In this document: piece after piece, positions 42,348-52,045 of the stretch
How positions within the stretch are numbered: the first letter of the stretch is position 1
Layout of the letters: each line of letters opens with the position of its first letter
Origin: CBDBZX01 sp965213645
Lineage (GTDB): Bacteria > Deinococcota > Deinococci > Deinococcales > Trueperaceae
DNA: 64,000 bases
Direction of reading: 5' to 3'
Assembly: GCA_965213645.1 (NCBI GenBank)
Contig: CBDBZX010000002.1
Location: forward strand, 558,001 to 622,000
Notes under the pieces: model-generated
What the model saw: only the letters and a program-made list of their open reading frames with translations
Told to the model about the DNA's origin: nothing
Databases searched by the model: none
Translations under genes and position numbers: made by a program

Positions 42348-43666
42348 GGTTGTACCTCGTTAGAATCAGCCGTGAGGCTCGAGGGGGGCAGCGCGTAGAA
42401 CTCGTAGAGGTCGAAGCGGGCGCTCTGAAAGGCTAAACGCGCACTTCGAAGTCCTTCACCCGCCTCGGTCACGGCGAAGGCAGCCTGCTGCGTCTCCAGG
42501 GGCAAGCTCAGCCCGAGTTCTTCGCGGGATTGGGTCTCCTCCAAGGTCTGCTGAGCGCTCTGGAAGCTCTGCTGGGCTAAGTCCAGCGCACGCTCCGCAC
42601 TGGCTAGGGCGTTGTCCAAGCCGACGCGCTCCAGTTGTGAGCGCTGAACGACGTTCTGCAAGGCCGCTTCCGCCTGCGCCACTTCGTCCTGGGCGATGTC
42701 CACCGCGCTAAAAGTACCTAGCGAGATGTCGTAAGAAACCTCCAAGCGAAAGCCCGTATCCACGCCGTCGCTCGTGTAGCTGTAGCCGACGCGGGGCGCG
42801 AACGAGGCCGTGCTGATCGAAGCGGTGAGCGCGTTGCGTTCGTCCAACCCTCCGTTATAGCTCGCCACGACGACCGGATAGAGACTGCGCCGCGCTGTAC
42901 CGATGCTGATCTGACTGAGCGCGATGTTGTTTTGCGCCCGCGCCACGGCGAGGGGCAGGTCCGCCTCTGGCAGCGGGTACTCGGGCAGCGCCCCTAGACG
43001 TGCGTCCCCTACGAAGGTCTCCAAGCGGAGCGTCGCGAGCGCCAGGGCGTCTTCGGCGTTGGCCTGAGTGTTCTGCGCCGCGCCTACGCCGAGTTCGGCG
43101 TCGCGCAGCTCAGGAGCGTTGGCAACACCGCGCTCTAAGCGTGCTTGCACGGCGTCTCTCGAGCGCCCCGCCACCACCACGCCCTCTTGCGCTAACCGGA
43201 GCGACTCCTCAGCGAATTGTAACTGCCAAGCTGCCTCCAACGCCTCGACCTCTAAGCTGGTGAGCGCCTCGCTATAGTCGAGTTGCGCTTGCGCTAATGC
43301 CAGTTCGCTCTGGCGCACCACGTCGGCGTTTTCGCCGTACAAAAAGGGCCGAAAGACCGCGCCTGTAGAGGCGGTAAAGGTCGGGTCGTCCTCGGCAGGT
43401 TGCGGGTCAAAGGCGCTCGTGATCTGCAACCCGAACGGGTCGTAAGCCTGGCGCAGCCGCGCTTCGGCCAAGGCGAGCGAGGTCCGCGCCGCTTGCAGGC
43501 CCGGATAATTTTCTAAGGACGCGAAGAACGTCTCCAGGTTTTGCGCTGTCCCTACCCCTGACCCTAAAAGCGCTATGAGAAGTAGATAGCGTATTAACGC
43601 GAGGGTTCTGTTCGCGCCTACCTTCTTATTCGCACCCTTATTTGCACCGTGTTGTGTCCGTTTCAA
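42344..43666 (-). CDS. TolC-family outer-membrane efflux protein (first)
   Basis: The 440-residue protein has a signal peptide (ALIRYLLLIALLGSGVGTAQ) and two TolC-type halves of amphipathic helices (around 45-215 and 320-420) with a strand region between (GYSYTSDGVDTGFRLEVSYDISLG) that would be the outer-membrane barrel part. It is the first gene of the operon with a second TolC-like protein and the adaptor. Confidence 0.82.
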   Translation of the reverse strand: MKRTQHGANKGANKKVGANRTLALIRYLLLIALLGSGVGTAQNLETFFASLENYPGLQAARTSLALAEARLRQAYDPFGLQITSAFDPQPAEDDPTFTASTGAVFRPFLYGENADVVRQSELALAQAQLDYSEALTSLEVEALEAAWQLQFAEESLRLAQEGVVVAGRSRDAVQARLERGVANAPELRDAELGVGAAQNTQANAEDALALATLRLETFVGDARLGALPEYPLPEADLPLAVARAQNNIALSQISIGTARRSLYPVVVASYNGGLDERNALTASISTASFAPRVGYSYTSDGVDTGFRLEVSYDISLGTFSAVDIAQDEVAQAEAALQNVVQRSQLERVGLDNALASAERALDLAQQSFQSAQQTLEETQSREELGLSLPLETQQAAFAVTEAGEGLRSARLAFQSARFDLYEFYALPPSSLTADSNEVQP

Positions 43667-44068
43667 TCGTCTGCCTCTCTCACATCAACGTTTAACTATT
43701 GTCATTTGACTAGCGACGCTTACGTCTCGACTTTCATGTCATAACGTGACTGTATTATCTGGAGTTCGGGTTTTACGGAGATTGTTGAAGAGGTTGGACG
43801 CTCAAGCGAACATAGGAAGAAGGAAATCTCACACCCAAGGTCATCTTATAGGAGTTGATGCGTTTTGTGCAAAGGTACTTAGCAAACATACGCCTGCGAA
43901 AGTACGCTAGACCTACCTCTCGAGCCGCAAATTAGACTAGAGAACCCCGCACTTGATAGTAAGTACGCCCTGTCTACACAATGTCAGACGAGAACTTAGA
44001 CGAAGCGAACGGCTCATGTGAGTTGTAAGTGACCAAGGCTCACAAAGGGTTCACAAGAGGTCAACGCG
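43667..44068. other. Intergenic region, no gene seen
   Basis: About 400 bases between the export operon start and the PA14 lipoprotein gene. I see no coding frame or RNA gene. The first 100 bases presumably hold the promoter of the export operon. Confidence 0.4.
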
Positions 44069-44605
44069 CTACTCATTGGAGCGAACGGTGAAAGGTTGCT
44101 CGTCTTCACCCGGCGGCGTCACCAGAAGCTGTAAGGCGAGTTCGTCGCCCGGCCCCTGAAAGTATTCGACGCGCACGCTGTGGGTGCTCGCGTCCAGCGT
44201 CACCTCTTCAGTCAACTCTTTCGTATCGTGAAAGCCGTCTAGGTCGATGATGAGCTGGTTGTCAATATAGAGCCTCGAGCCGTCGTCCGAGCGGAGCAAA
44301 AAGGTGTATGTTCCTTCCGTCTCCAAGGTAAACGTCCCCGTGTAGAGCAGGCCAAAGTCGGTGATGCGCCCCGGCACGCCCGGAAAGCCCCGCTCGAAGT
44401 TGCGCCTCGAGACGTTCAAAGAGGGCCGCTCCACCTGACCTTCCGGCGTCAGTGCTTCGAAGTCGGGCAGCGCGCGCGTATTCTCGGGCAAAAAATAGTA
44501 GTCCGCCCTGAGCGTTCCCTCAAATGCTGTTCCTTCAGGTGCGCTCTCTGTAGCACAAGCGGCGAGCAAAACGCTCAAGAGCAAGCAAGTAAGTCGTGTG
44601 CGCAT
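44069..44605 (-). CDS. PA14-domain lipoprotein
   Basis: The 178-residue protein has a lipoprotein signal (RLTCLLLSVLLAAC, lipobox LAAC at 14-17) and a single PA14 domain: GTLRADYYFLPENT, then ILLYTGTFTLETEGTYTF-like strands and LRSDDGSRLYIDNQLIIDLDG. PA14 domains bind carbohydrate, so it may hold surface polysaccharide or wall sugars. It is alone on its strand between two gene-free stretches. Confidence 0.85.
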   Translation of the reverse strand: MRTRLTCLLLSVLLAACATESAPEGTAFEGTLRADYYFLPENTRALPDFEALTPEGQVERPSLNVSRRNFERGFPGVPGRITDFGLLYTGTFTLETEGTYTFLLRSDDGSRLYIDNQLIIDLDGFHDTKELTEEVTLDASTHSVRVEYFQGPGDELALQLLVTPPGEDEQPFTVRSNE

Positions 44606-45213
44606 CGTCTTCCCCTAACCACATCTTCTCACAACGTTTTCGTAATATTTTCGTGACGCTATTGCACGCTAAGTCATCCAAAGCGCTACGCCACGCTAGG
44701 CGACTATACTACGGACCTCATGAGGCTGTCCTGATGAATTGATGAAGGGAGGTTAAAGAGGTTGGGGACGTTGTCATTTTTTGCTCGAGACAACACTTCC
44801 GTCACTCAAAAAGTGTTTACAGAGCAATTTCTTGCATGACACGTCTCAGCATAAGATAATCTGACTGCAAAGTGGACAGATGAGGTGTACCCTCAACCCG
44901 AAAAGTTCAAATCTCGAGAGCGCGGCAGCCGCATTTGCTATACTGCCTCTCGTGAATACGCTGAGCGCATCCTTTTTACGAGGACGACCTACACGCCCTT
45001 ATCATCGGTGCGCCCTCAGCACGTAAGTCGTTAGCGAAGCAACTTCAAACTGATACGAATACATAAAAAAACAGAGGGAAGCACCCACTTTCCTCGAACT
45101 TCTATGGCCTGAGTTTCCTGCTCGTCGCAATACGAAAGGTAGCCGAGAACCCACCATGCTCCAAATGAGTTTAGATCAATTACCTCAAGCCGACGATTGC
45201 AAGAGGTAAGCCC
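44606..45213. other. Intergenic region, no gene seen
   Basis: About 600 bases between the divergent PA14 and hen1 genes. It contains a TATACT box at 44705 and the palindrome CCTCATGAGG at 44716-44725, but no frame or structured RNA I can support. The ribosome site AGAGGTAAG of hen1 lies at its right edge. Confidence 0.4.
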
Positions 45214-46677
45214 GTGTTCCTGACCCTCTCCACCACCCACACCCCCGCTTCTGACCTCGGCTACCTTTTGCACAAGCACCCCGGCAAGGTGCAGACCTTT
45301 ACGCTGCCCTTCGGCACGGCGCACGTCTACTACCCTGAAGCGAGCGAGACGCGCTGCACGGCGGCGCTCATGTTGGATGTTGACCCCGTGCGGCTGACCC
45401 GGCGTGGCGGTGTGCCTAGTTTCGTGTTGCAACCTTACGTCAACGACCGCCCCTACGCGACCTCTTCGCTGATGAGTGTGGCGTTGGCTCGAGTCTTCGG
45501 CAGCGCCTTGGGGGGCAGGTGCAAGGCGAAACCCGCGCTGAGCGAGACGCCGCTACCTCTCCAAGCGACGCTCACCTCTTTGCCCTGTCGCGCCAATAAA
45601 AACGCTGGAGGTGAAGGGGGTGAAAGCCTGTTAGCGCGGCTCTTTACGCCATTAGGATATACCGTTGAGGCGAAGCGCTACCCTCTCGACCCCGCCTTCC
45701 CCGCTTGGGGTGAGAGCCCCTACTACACCGTGACGCTTTCGGGGACTGTAAAACTCTCTGACCTCTTGCGGCACCTCTACGTTCTGATTCCTGTGCTGGA
45801 CGATGACAAACACTACTGGATTGAGCACGACGAGGTGACGAAACTTTTGGCGAAGGGTGAAGGCTGGTTGGAGCACCACCCGGAGCGCGAGCTTATCGCC
45901 AGGCGCTACCTCAAGCATCAGCGGGGGTTGGCGGCGGCGGCGTTGGGGTCTTTTGGTGCAGATGAAGATATAGACGGCGTTACAAGCAAAGAGGTTATGG
46001 GTAAAGCGCAAACTATTGAGACGGGTTCGAGCACCCTTAGGCTGCACGACCAACGTTTGACGTAGGTATTAGAGCAACTCAAAGCGAGCGGCGCAAAGCG
46101 TGTGCTCGACTTAGGCTGCGGTGAAGGCAAGCTCTTAAAGCACCTCATTCAAGAGCCGCAGTTTACGCGCGTCGTCGGTATGGACGTTTCGACTCGCAGC
46201 CTTGCGAAAGCGGCGGCGTGGTTAGAACTCAACGTGACTCAAGACCGCCTCGACCTCTTGCAAGGTTCGCTGCTTTACCGTGACCCTCGGCTCGCAGGCT
46301 TCGACGCCGCTGCTATCATTGAGGTCATCGAGCATTTGGAACCTTTTCAACTCGAGGCGTTTGAGGCGAACGTTTTCGGCTACGCAAGGCCCAAAACGGT
46401 GATTCTCACGACGCCGAACAGGGAATATAACGCGCTCTTCGGCATGACTGAGAGCACACTTCGTCACCCCGACCACCGCTTCGAGTGGACGAGAGGTGAG
46501 TTTGCAGCTTGGGCGGAGGAGGTCGCCAAGAGGTACGGCTATATGCTCTCGCTTACCTCTATCAGCACCGACTTCTTACCCGAAGATAAAGAGGTTGGTG
46601 CGCCGACGCAGGTTGGGGTGTTTAGACTTGATTCAAAGAAAGACGAAAGAGGAAAAATAGAAGAGGTGTTAAGGTGA
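45214..46677 (+). pseudogene. hen1: HEN1-like 3'-terminal RNA ribose 2'-O-methyltransferase, interrupted by an in-frame TAG
   Basis: The N-terminal part (45214-46065) is the bacterial Hen1 N-terminal domain (MFLTLSTTHTPASDLGYLLHKHPGKVQ). After TAG at 46063-46065 the same frame continues as VLEQLKASGAKRVLDLGCGEGKLLKHL, the SAM-binding methyltransferase domain, with the metal motif EVIEHLEPFQLEAFE and TPNREYN. Hen1 methylates the 3' end of RNAs repaired by Pnkp so they resist being cut again. No frameshift is needed; one codon is changed. It could be a null allele, a sequencing error or a site of readthrough. It overlaps pnkp by four bases. Confidence 0.9.
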
Positions 46678-49253
46678 ATCTCTCTATCCCTGAATTCTCC
46701 CTCGTCATCTTGGTCGGCGCGTCGGGCGCGGGTAAGTCGAGCTTCGCCGCCCGGCACTTCAAACCTACTGAGGTCATCTCCTCGGATGCGTGCCGCGCCG
46801 CCATCAGCGACGACGAAAACGACCTCTCGGTGACGAAAGACGCCTTTGAGTTGGTGCGCTTCGTAGCGGCTAAGCGCCTCGAGCACAGACGTTTAACGGT
46901 GATTGACGCGACCAGCGTGCGGCGCGAAGACCGTCAAGCCCTCTTACAGCTCGCTCGCACCTATCACTGTCTCACGGTGGCAATTGTTTTTGACTTGAGC
47001 GAGAAACTTTGCCTGGAGCGCAACACGGTGCGGCCTGAGCGCGATTTCGGCCCTCACGTGGTGCGCAATCAAACGCGCCAACTCAAACGCTCGCTCAAGG
47101 GGTTACGCCGTGAGGGGTTTCGCTATGTGCACGTTTTGACCTCACCTGAAGAGGTCGCGGCGGTACAAGTCGTGCGTCATCCACTCTGGACGAATAAGCA
47201 AAATGAACACGGCCCCTTTGACATCATCGGCGACGTGCACGGCTGCTGTAGTGAATTGGAAATGCTCTTGGACAAGCTTGGTTATACCTGGAGTGAAAAG
47301 CAAGAGGTGAACGGTCACTATCCGCGCCTCTACGCACATTCCGAAGGGCGCAAAGCGGTTTTTCTCGGCGACCTCACCGACAGAGGTCCGCGCAACCTGG
47401 ACAGCTACGGCCTCGTCAGCGCGATGGTCACGGCGGGTAACGCACTCTGCGTACCCGGCAACCACGACGTCAAACTGCTCAAGCGGTTGCGCGGCAAGCA
47501 GGTGAAGCTGACCTATGGCTTGGAAAAGACCGTGGCGGAACTAGGTGCCCTTCCCGAAGCGGTACGTCCTACTTTCGAAAAAGAGATGGCGAGCTTTATA
47601 GACGGTTTAGTCAGCCACTACGTTTTAGACGACGGTAAGCTCGTCGTGGCGCACGCGGGGCTAAGCGAAGACTTACAAGGCCGCGCCTCGGGTGCGGTGC
47701 GCTCGTTTGCGCTCTTTGGCGACACGACAGGGGAGACTGACGAATATGGCCTTCCGGTGCGGCGTAACTGGGCGGCGGACTACCGGGGCGAGGCATTAGT
47801 CGTCTACGGTCACACGCCCGTGGCGGAACCTCTCCATCTGAATCACACCGTCAATATCGACACGGGTTGCGTCTTCGGCGGTGCGCTCACGGCGCTTCGC
47901 TACCCTGAGATGACTACGGTGTCCGTCCCTGCCAAAGAGGTCTACGCCGAGCCTGCGCGACCTCTTGTTCTACCTGCTGAGGAGACTCGAGCCCAGCGTC
48001 CAGACGACGTACTCGACCTAGACGACGTGTTGGGCAAACGGCAAATCAGCACGCGGTTGCGTAAGAGCGTCACCATCCGCGAGGAGAACGCCGCCGCTGC
48101 CTTGGAGGTGATGAGCCGCGCCGCTGTCAATCCTAGGTGGCTCATCTACCTGCCGCCGACGATGGCTGCGCCGCAGACATCTAAACTCGAGGGACTGCTC
48201 GAGCACCCCACCGAAGCCTTCGCCAGCTACCGCCGCGAGGGGGTCAAAGAGGTCGTGTGCCAAGAGAAGCACATGGGCTCGCGCATCGTCCTCGTCCTCT
48301 GCCGCAGTGAAGAGGTCGCGGCAAAGCGCTTTGGTGTGTCGGATAGACGTTACGGTATCTTCTACACCCGCACGGGTCGCCCTTTCTTCGCAGAACCCTC
48401 TTTAGAAGCTGCTCTACTCGCTCAGGTGCGCACCTCTTTGGACCGCACGAACTTCTGGCAGGATTTTCAAACCGACTGGGTATGCTTGGACGCCGAGTTA
48501 ATGCCCTGGTCAACGAAGGCGCAACGTCTTTTAGAGCAGCAGTACGCGGCGGTAGGAACAGCGGCGCAGCACGCGCTAGATGAAACGTTAGCGACGCTTC
48601 AAGGGGCGGCAGAGCGAGGGCTCGACGTGACCTCTTTACGAGAAGAGATGACGAAGAGGTCAGAGAGCGTCACGCGCTACCGCGAAGCGTATCGGCGCTA
48701 CTGCTGGCCTGTGTCGTCCGTGGACAACCTTAAACTCGCGCCTTTTCACCTCTTGGCGACGGAAGGCGTGGCGCATACGGACAAAACGCACCGCTGGCAT
48801 ATGGAGACGTTGGCAAAGTACCTGGAAGGTCCGTCTTTGCAGCAGACAAAGTTTAGAGAGGTCAACTTGGAGGATGAAACGAGCGTGGCTGACGCTGTAG
48901 CTTGGTGGGAAGATGTGGCGACGCAGGGCGGTGAGGGGATGGTTGTGAAGCCACTCGAGTTCATTCATGAGGTCGAACGTAGAGGTAAACGAAGCCTCGT
49001 TCAGCCTGCTATCAAGGTGCGCGGGCAAGATTATCTCAGGCTTATCTACGGCCCGGAATACGCGCTGCCGCAGCACCTAGAGCGCTTGAAAGCGCGTAAC
49101 GTCGGCGCAAAACGCTCGTTGGCGCTACGTGAATTTGCGTTAGGGGTGGAGGGGCTCGAGCGCTTCGTAAGAGGTGAGCCCTTTTACCGCGTTCACGAAT
49201 GTGTCTTCGGTGTGCTCGCGTTAGAGAGCGAGCCGGTTGACCCGAGGTTGTAA
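46674..49253 (+). CDS. pnkp: Polynucleotide kinase-phosphatase-ligase
   Basis: The 859-residue protein carries the three Pnkp domains: 5' kinase (residues 1-165, Walker A GASGAGKSSF, plus DATSVRREDR), calcineurin-type 2',3' phosphatase (180-430, GDVHGCCSELEML, GDLTDRGP, GNHD, AHAG), and an adenylyltransferase ligase (480-859) with nucleotidyl Lys533 in EKHMGSR. It heals and seals RNAs cut by ribotoxins, acting with Hen1, encoded immediately upstream with a four-base overlap. The start is GTG. Confidence 0.95.
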   Translation: MNLSIPEFSLVILVGASGAGKSSFAARHFKPTEVISSDACRAAISDDENDLSVTKDAFELVRFVAAKRLEHRRLTVIDATSVRREDRQALLQLARTYHCLTVAIVFDLSEKLCLERNTVRPERDFGPHVVRNQTRQLKRSLKGLRREGFRYVHVLTSPEEVAAVQVVRHPLWTNKQNEHGPFDIIGDVHGCCSELEMLLDKLGYTWSEKQEVNGHYPRLYAHSEGRKAVFLGDLTDRGPRNLDSYGLVSAMVTAGNALCVPGNHDVKLLKRLRGKQVKLTYGLEKTVAELGALPEAVRPTFEKEMASFIDGLVSHYVLDDGKLVVAHAGLSEDLQGRASGAVRSFALFGDTTGETDEYGLPVRRNWAADYRGEALVVYGHTPVAEPLHLNHTVNIDTGCVFGGALTALRYPEMTTVSVPAKEVYAEPARPLVLPAEETRAQRPDDVLDLDDVLGKRQISTRLRKSVTIREENAAAALEVMSRAAVNPRWLIYLPPTMAAPQTSKLEGLLEHPTEAFASYRREGVKEVVCQEKHMGSRIVLVLCRSEEVAAKRFGVSDRRYGIFYTRTGRPFFAEPSLEAALLAQVRTSLDRTNFWQDFQTDWVCLDAELMPWSTKAQRLLEQQYAAVGTAAQHALDETLATLQGAAERGLDVTSLREEMTKRSESVTRYREAYRRYCWPVSSVDNLKLAPFHLLATEGVAHTDKTHRWHMETLAKYLEGPSLQQTKFREVNLEDETSVADAVAWWEDVATQGGEGMVVKPLEFIHEVERRGKRSLVQPAIKVRGQDYLRLIYGPEYALPQHLERLKARNVGAKRSLALREFALGVEGLERFVRGEPFYRVHECVFGVLALESEPVDPRL

Positions 49254-49362
49254 GGGTTGACTCGTACCTCTTGGGTTAAGACTTCCTTGTGAGCATAGAT
49301 GGCGGTATCGCGTACGCAGTTTGGGACGCCCTCTTTAGTCGAGAATTAGTCGAGAAGAGGTA

Positions 49363-49935
49363 TTACCGAACTGCGCAGCGCGTCGTCTCCCTCAGCAGCG
49401 CCTTGGGACCAGCGGGTCCCCGGATGAACCCAACTTCGCCGCGCAGACAGGTGATACCGTAGCGTCCCTGATACTTGGGCAGCAGAAAAACGCGGCGGTC
49501 CTCGGTGATGCCTTGCGTAAGAGGTAAAAGGTCCGTTCCTGCGCGTTGGACCTCGAGCCACACCGTGACGTGCTCCCCTTCGTGCAGAGGAGGCGTAGGT
49601 CGCGGACGACGCGGCTCCCCGGCGGCGCGGCCATTGTGAAAGCGCAAGAGGGGACCGGGCTCGAGCCGCCCCCACATCTCAACGAACGCGCCCGGCCCCG
49701 GACGCCAGTCGAAGACTCGCCCCTCGACGTGCAGGCTTTGCTCACCCCCACTGAGCGAGCCGCGCACGAGCGCCTGCGCCTCTCCCTCAGGTTGATACCG
49801 TCCCCAAACGCGCACGTAGGTGCCGGGCGGCGCGGCGAGCGCGTCTTCCAAGCTGAGCACGCGGTAGGGGCTCGCTGCGCCCCAGCCGAACAGCGTCAGC
49901 ACACAGATGAGTACAGGGATGAGCGCACGCCGCAC
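49363..49935 (-). CDS. Secreted protein of unknown function
   Basis: The 190-residue protein has a signal peptide (RRALIPVLICVLTLFGWGAA) and beta-rich repeats of the pattern GTYVRVWGRYQPEGEAQALVRG and GAFVEMWGRLEPG, which look like one or two OB-fold-type barrels. I do not recognise the family. It follows the metalloprotease-like lipoprotein gene by eight bases, so the two are probably co-transcribed. Confidence 0.6.
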   Translation of the reverse strand: MRRALIPVLICVLTLFGWGAASPYRVLSLEDALAAPPGTYVRVWGRYQPEGEAQALVRGSLSGGEQSLHVEGRVFDWRPGPGAFVEMWGRLEPGPLLRFHNGRAAGEPRRPRPTPPLHEGEHVTVWLEVQRAGTDLLPLTQGITEDRRVFLLPKYQGRYGITCLRGEVGFIRGPAGPKALLRETTRCAVR

Positions 49936-49943
49936 GTTCGCGC

Positions 49944-51476
49944 TCAGTAAGGTAAATCGCCTGTAAAGCGCACGACAGCGACACGCGCCTCAGGGTCGGA
50001 TGAACGCACAGTGACGAGCGCGTCCTCCCCCGTACCGTAGCCGAGGTAGTAGGCGAGCGAGCGCGTCTCGCCCGTCGCCGTTGCGAGCGGCGCGTTATAC
50101 CAGATGTTTTGCCAGGTGCCGTCGCGCAAGTTGAGGGCGTCGTAGCTGTACTCGGGAAGTTTGCCCGTATGGTCGAACATCAGGGTGATGGCCCAATCGG
50201 TCATCATGTCCGCGAACGGCCCGAGCTGCGCGGCGTTCTTCTCGATATTCTCAACGCCAGTCTCCGGCCCCGCCGTCCAGCTTTTCCAGAAGTTCTCGTG
50301 GCCGACGCGCTCCGCAACGCGCCAGAGAAAGAGAAAATTGTAGCCGTAGTAGCTCGAGCCCTCCGGCCCCTCGTCCTCGTCATCGTCCACGACGCGGTAG
50401 GCTTCGGGGTCGGCGAGCGCTTCGCGGGCCTGATTCTGGGCGTAGCCTGTCACGGCGCTGCCGTAAGGGGACAACTCCTCTGCCGCCACTGCCGACGCCT
50501 CCTCCGCCCACGACTCTTCAAAGCCCAAAAACTCGTCCTCGGGCAAGCTCAGGCGCAAACCCACCGAGATGAGGTGCTTGAGTTCGTGAACCAAGGTTGC
50601 GGGGAGATTTTCGGTGAAGTAGCTCTCGCGCTCAAAGCCAAAAGCGACATTGTCGCTCGGTAAGTAGGCGTAAAAGATGTCGCCTTCGTTGCTGTTATTG
50701 CCGGTCTCGGCGAAGACCTCGTCGTCGTTGAAGAGGTCGGTAGGGTTGACGTAGCCGTAGAAGGGCAGGCTCGAGAAGACGATAAAGATTTTGTCGTTAC
50801 CGTCAAAGTCGGGAAACGGACCGAAATATCGCTGGTCAACCGGCGCGATGTCGTCTTCAAAAATCTGCGCGAGGCGCTCTAGCTCGCCCGGCTCGAACTC
50901 ATCTGCGTAGGCGTCGTCAACGAACCAGTAGGCGCTGGCACTTTCAAAGCGCAAGGTCGTATTGATCAGCGTTTGACCGTTTTCGGCTTGTTCATCGTAA
51001 AAGTAGAAGTCGCAGCTCGTCGTGTCCACCGTGTAGGGCGCGGGGCAGTTGTCGCCCAAGTCCTGCGCTTGCACTTCCTCGGGCGTCCTTTCCTTGAGCG
51101 TTGAGGTTCCGGCGCGGCGCAGCGCGGCGGCTCGCTCGGTGTTGCGCTGGAAGAGGGAGAGCCGCCGCTGCTCGCGCCGCTCGCTCGGTGACGGAGACGC
51201 TGCCACGTTCGGCTGGACGGTGGCGGGTAGGGCGCTCTCTAATCCCTCCGTTCCCAGCGAAAAGTTGATATTGGCTAAATCCGTATCCTGAGTGCCGTAG
51301 ACCGGAATCACCGCGACGCGCTCCTCAGCGCTCAGCTCGGGTAGCTCGAGCGAGGCCACGCCCCGCTCAAAGACGTCCCCTTGCAAAACCGTGACGCTCG
51401 GCTCAGCGGGCGTATCTGACGTTCGGTTGCACGCGACCAAAAACACGAGCGCGAGCGCTAAAAGCAGACGTTTCAT
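49944..51476 (-). CDS. Lipoprotein with a zinc-metallopeptidase motif (M30-like)
   Basis: The 510-residue protein starts MKRLLLALALVFLVAC, a lipoprotein signal with lipobox LVAC. Near residue 300 it has LVHELKHLISVG, an HExxH zinc site, followed about 24 residues on by GFEESWAEEASA, a plausible third ligand; this spacing resembles peptidase family M30 (hyicolysin-like). N-terminal 60-110 is Ser/Arg-rich. It should act outside the cytoplasmic membrane. ATG 51476 is selected because GGAGG lies six bases upstream. Confidence 0.78.
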   Translation of the reverse strand: MKRLLLALALVFLVACNRTSDTPAEPSVTVLQGDVFERGVASLELPELSAEERVAVIPVYGTQDTDLANINFSLGTEGLESALPATVQPNVAASPSPSERREQRRLSLFQRNTERAAALRRAGTSTLKERTPEEVQAQDLGDNCPAPYTVDTTSCDFYFYDEQAENGQTLINTTLRFESASAYWFVDDAYADEFEPGELERLAQIFEDDIAPVDQRYFGPFPDFDGNDKIFIVFSSLPFYGYVNPTDLFNDDEVFAETGNNSNEGDIFYAYLPSDNVAFGFERESYFTENLPATLVHELKHLISVGLRLSLPEDEFLGFEESWAEEASAVAAEELSPYGSAVTGYAQNQAREALADPEAYRVVDDDEDEGPEGSSYYGYNFLFLWRVAERVGHENFWKSWTAGPETGVENIEKNAAQLGPFADMMTDWAITLMFDHTGKLPEYSYDALNLRDGTWQNIWYNAPLATATGETRSLAYYLGYGTGEDALVTVRSSDPEARVAVVRFTGDLPY

Positions 51477-51604
51477 AGCGGACCTCCTTGCTACACGCAA
51501 TCCCTTCATGGGGACTGCGACTAGCTGTAGTATGGACGTCACTATAATACAACAGCTTTTTAGGCGTGTGAGAGGTTGAAGTAGAAAGCGAATCCTCTAA
51601 GAGA

Positions 51605-51811
51605 TAGCACTTCCAAAACATACTGAGACAAAATGCCGCAGGTCTCAGCTCGCAGAGCTAGCGGAATTTCATCACCAAACGTGCGTGCTAGTTACGCAAG
51701 TTTGCTGCCTAGCAACGTCGCTTCAAATAGTGAGAGTGTTGCTTCGCAAAACTTCGTACACTCAGACCAGATGACTATAGTGCCCCTTCCCCTCTAGGGG
51801 TATACCTGCTA
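51605..51811 (+). repeat. MITE-like repeat copy C (207 bp, long form)
   Basis: It runs from TAGCACTTCC to TACCTGCTA and shares with copy A the 28-base segment before the right end, and with copy B the block AAGTTTGCTGCCTAGCAACG. Two extra stretches (around 51645-51675 and 51740-51765) lengthen it. The remaining gap 51812-52045 shows no gene. Confidence 0.8.
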
Positions 51812-52045
51812 AGAGGTGCAACGCATGGTCTCTTAGTAGCGTGCACATAAAATCTGTTCAAAATGCGGATGCTTGCGAACCGATAGCCTAAAAAGCTGTG
51901 AAAATCAACTAACACTTTATGAGTTTGTGTTTACGCGGACAACGAATCCACGCCCAGCTACGAATAGCGAGGAGACTAAAGGCTCGAGCCTGAATTTTTC
52001 AAAGGAAGCTCGAGACTTCTTTCACCCTCACAACTGTTTCACTGT

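Noticed and set aside
44720..44760. CTGATGA core that suggests a hammerhead ribozyme
   Set aside because: No GAAA follows and the surrounding stems do not form, so it is probably chance.
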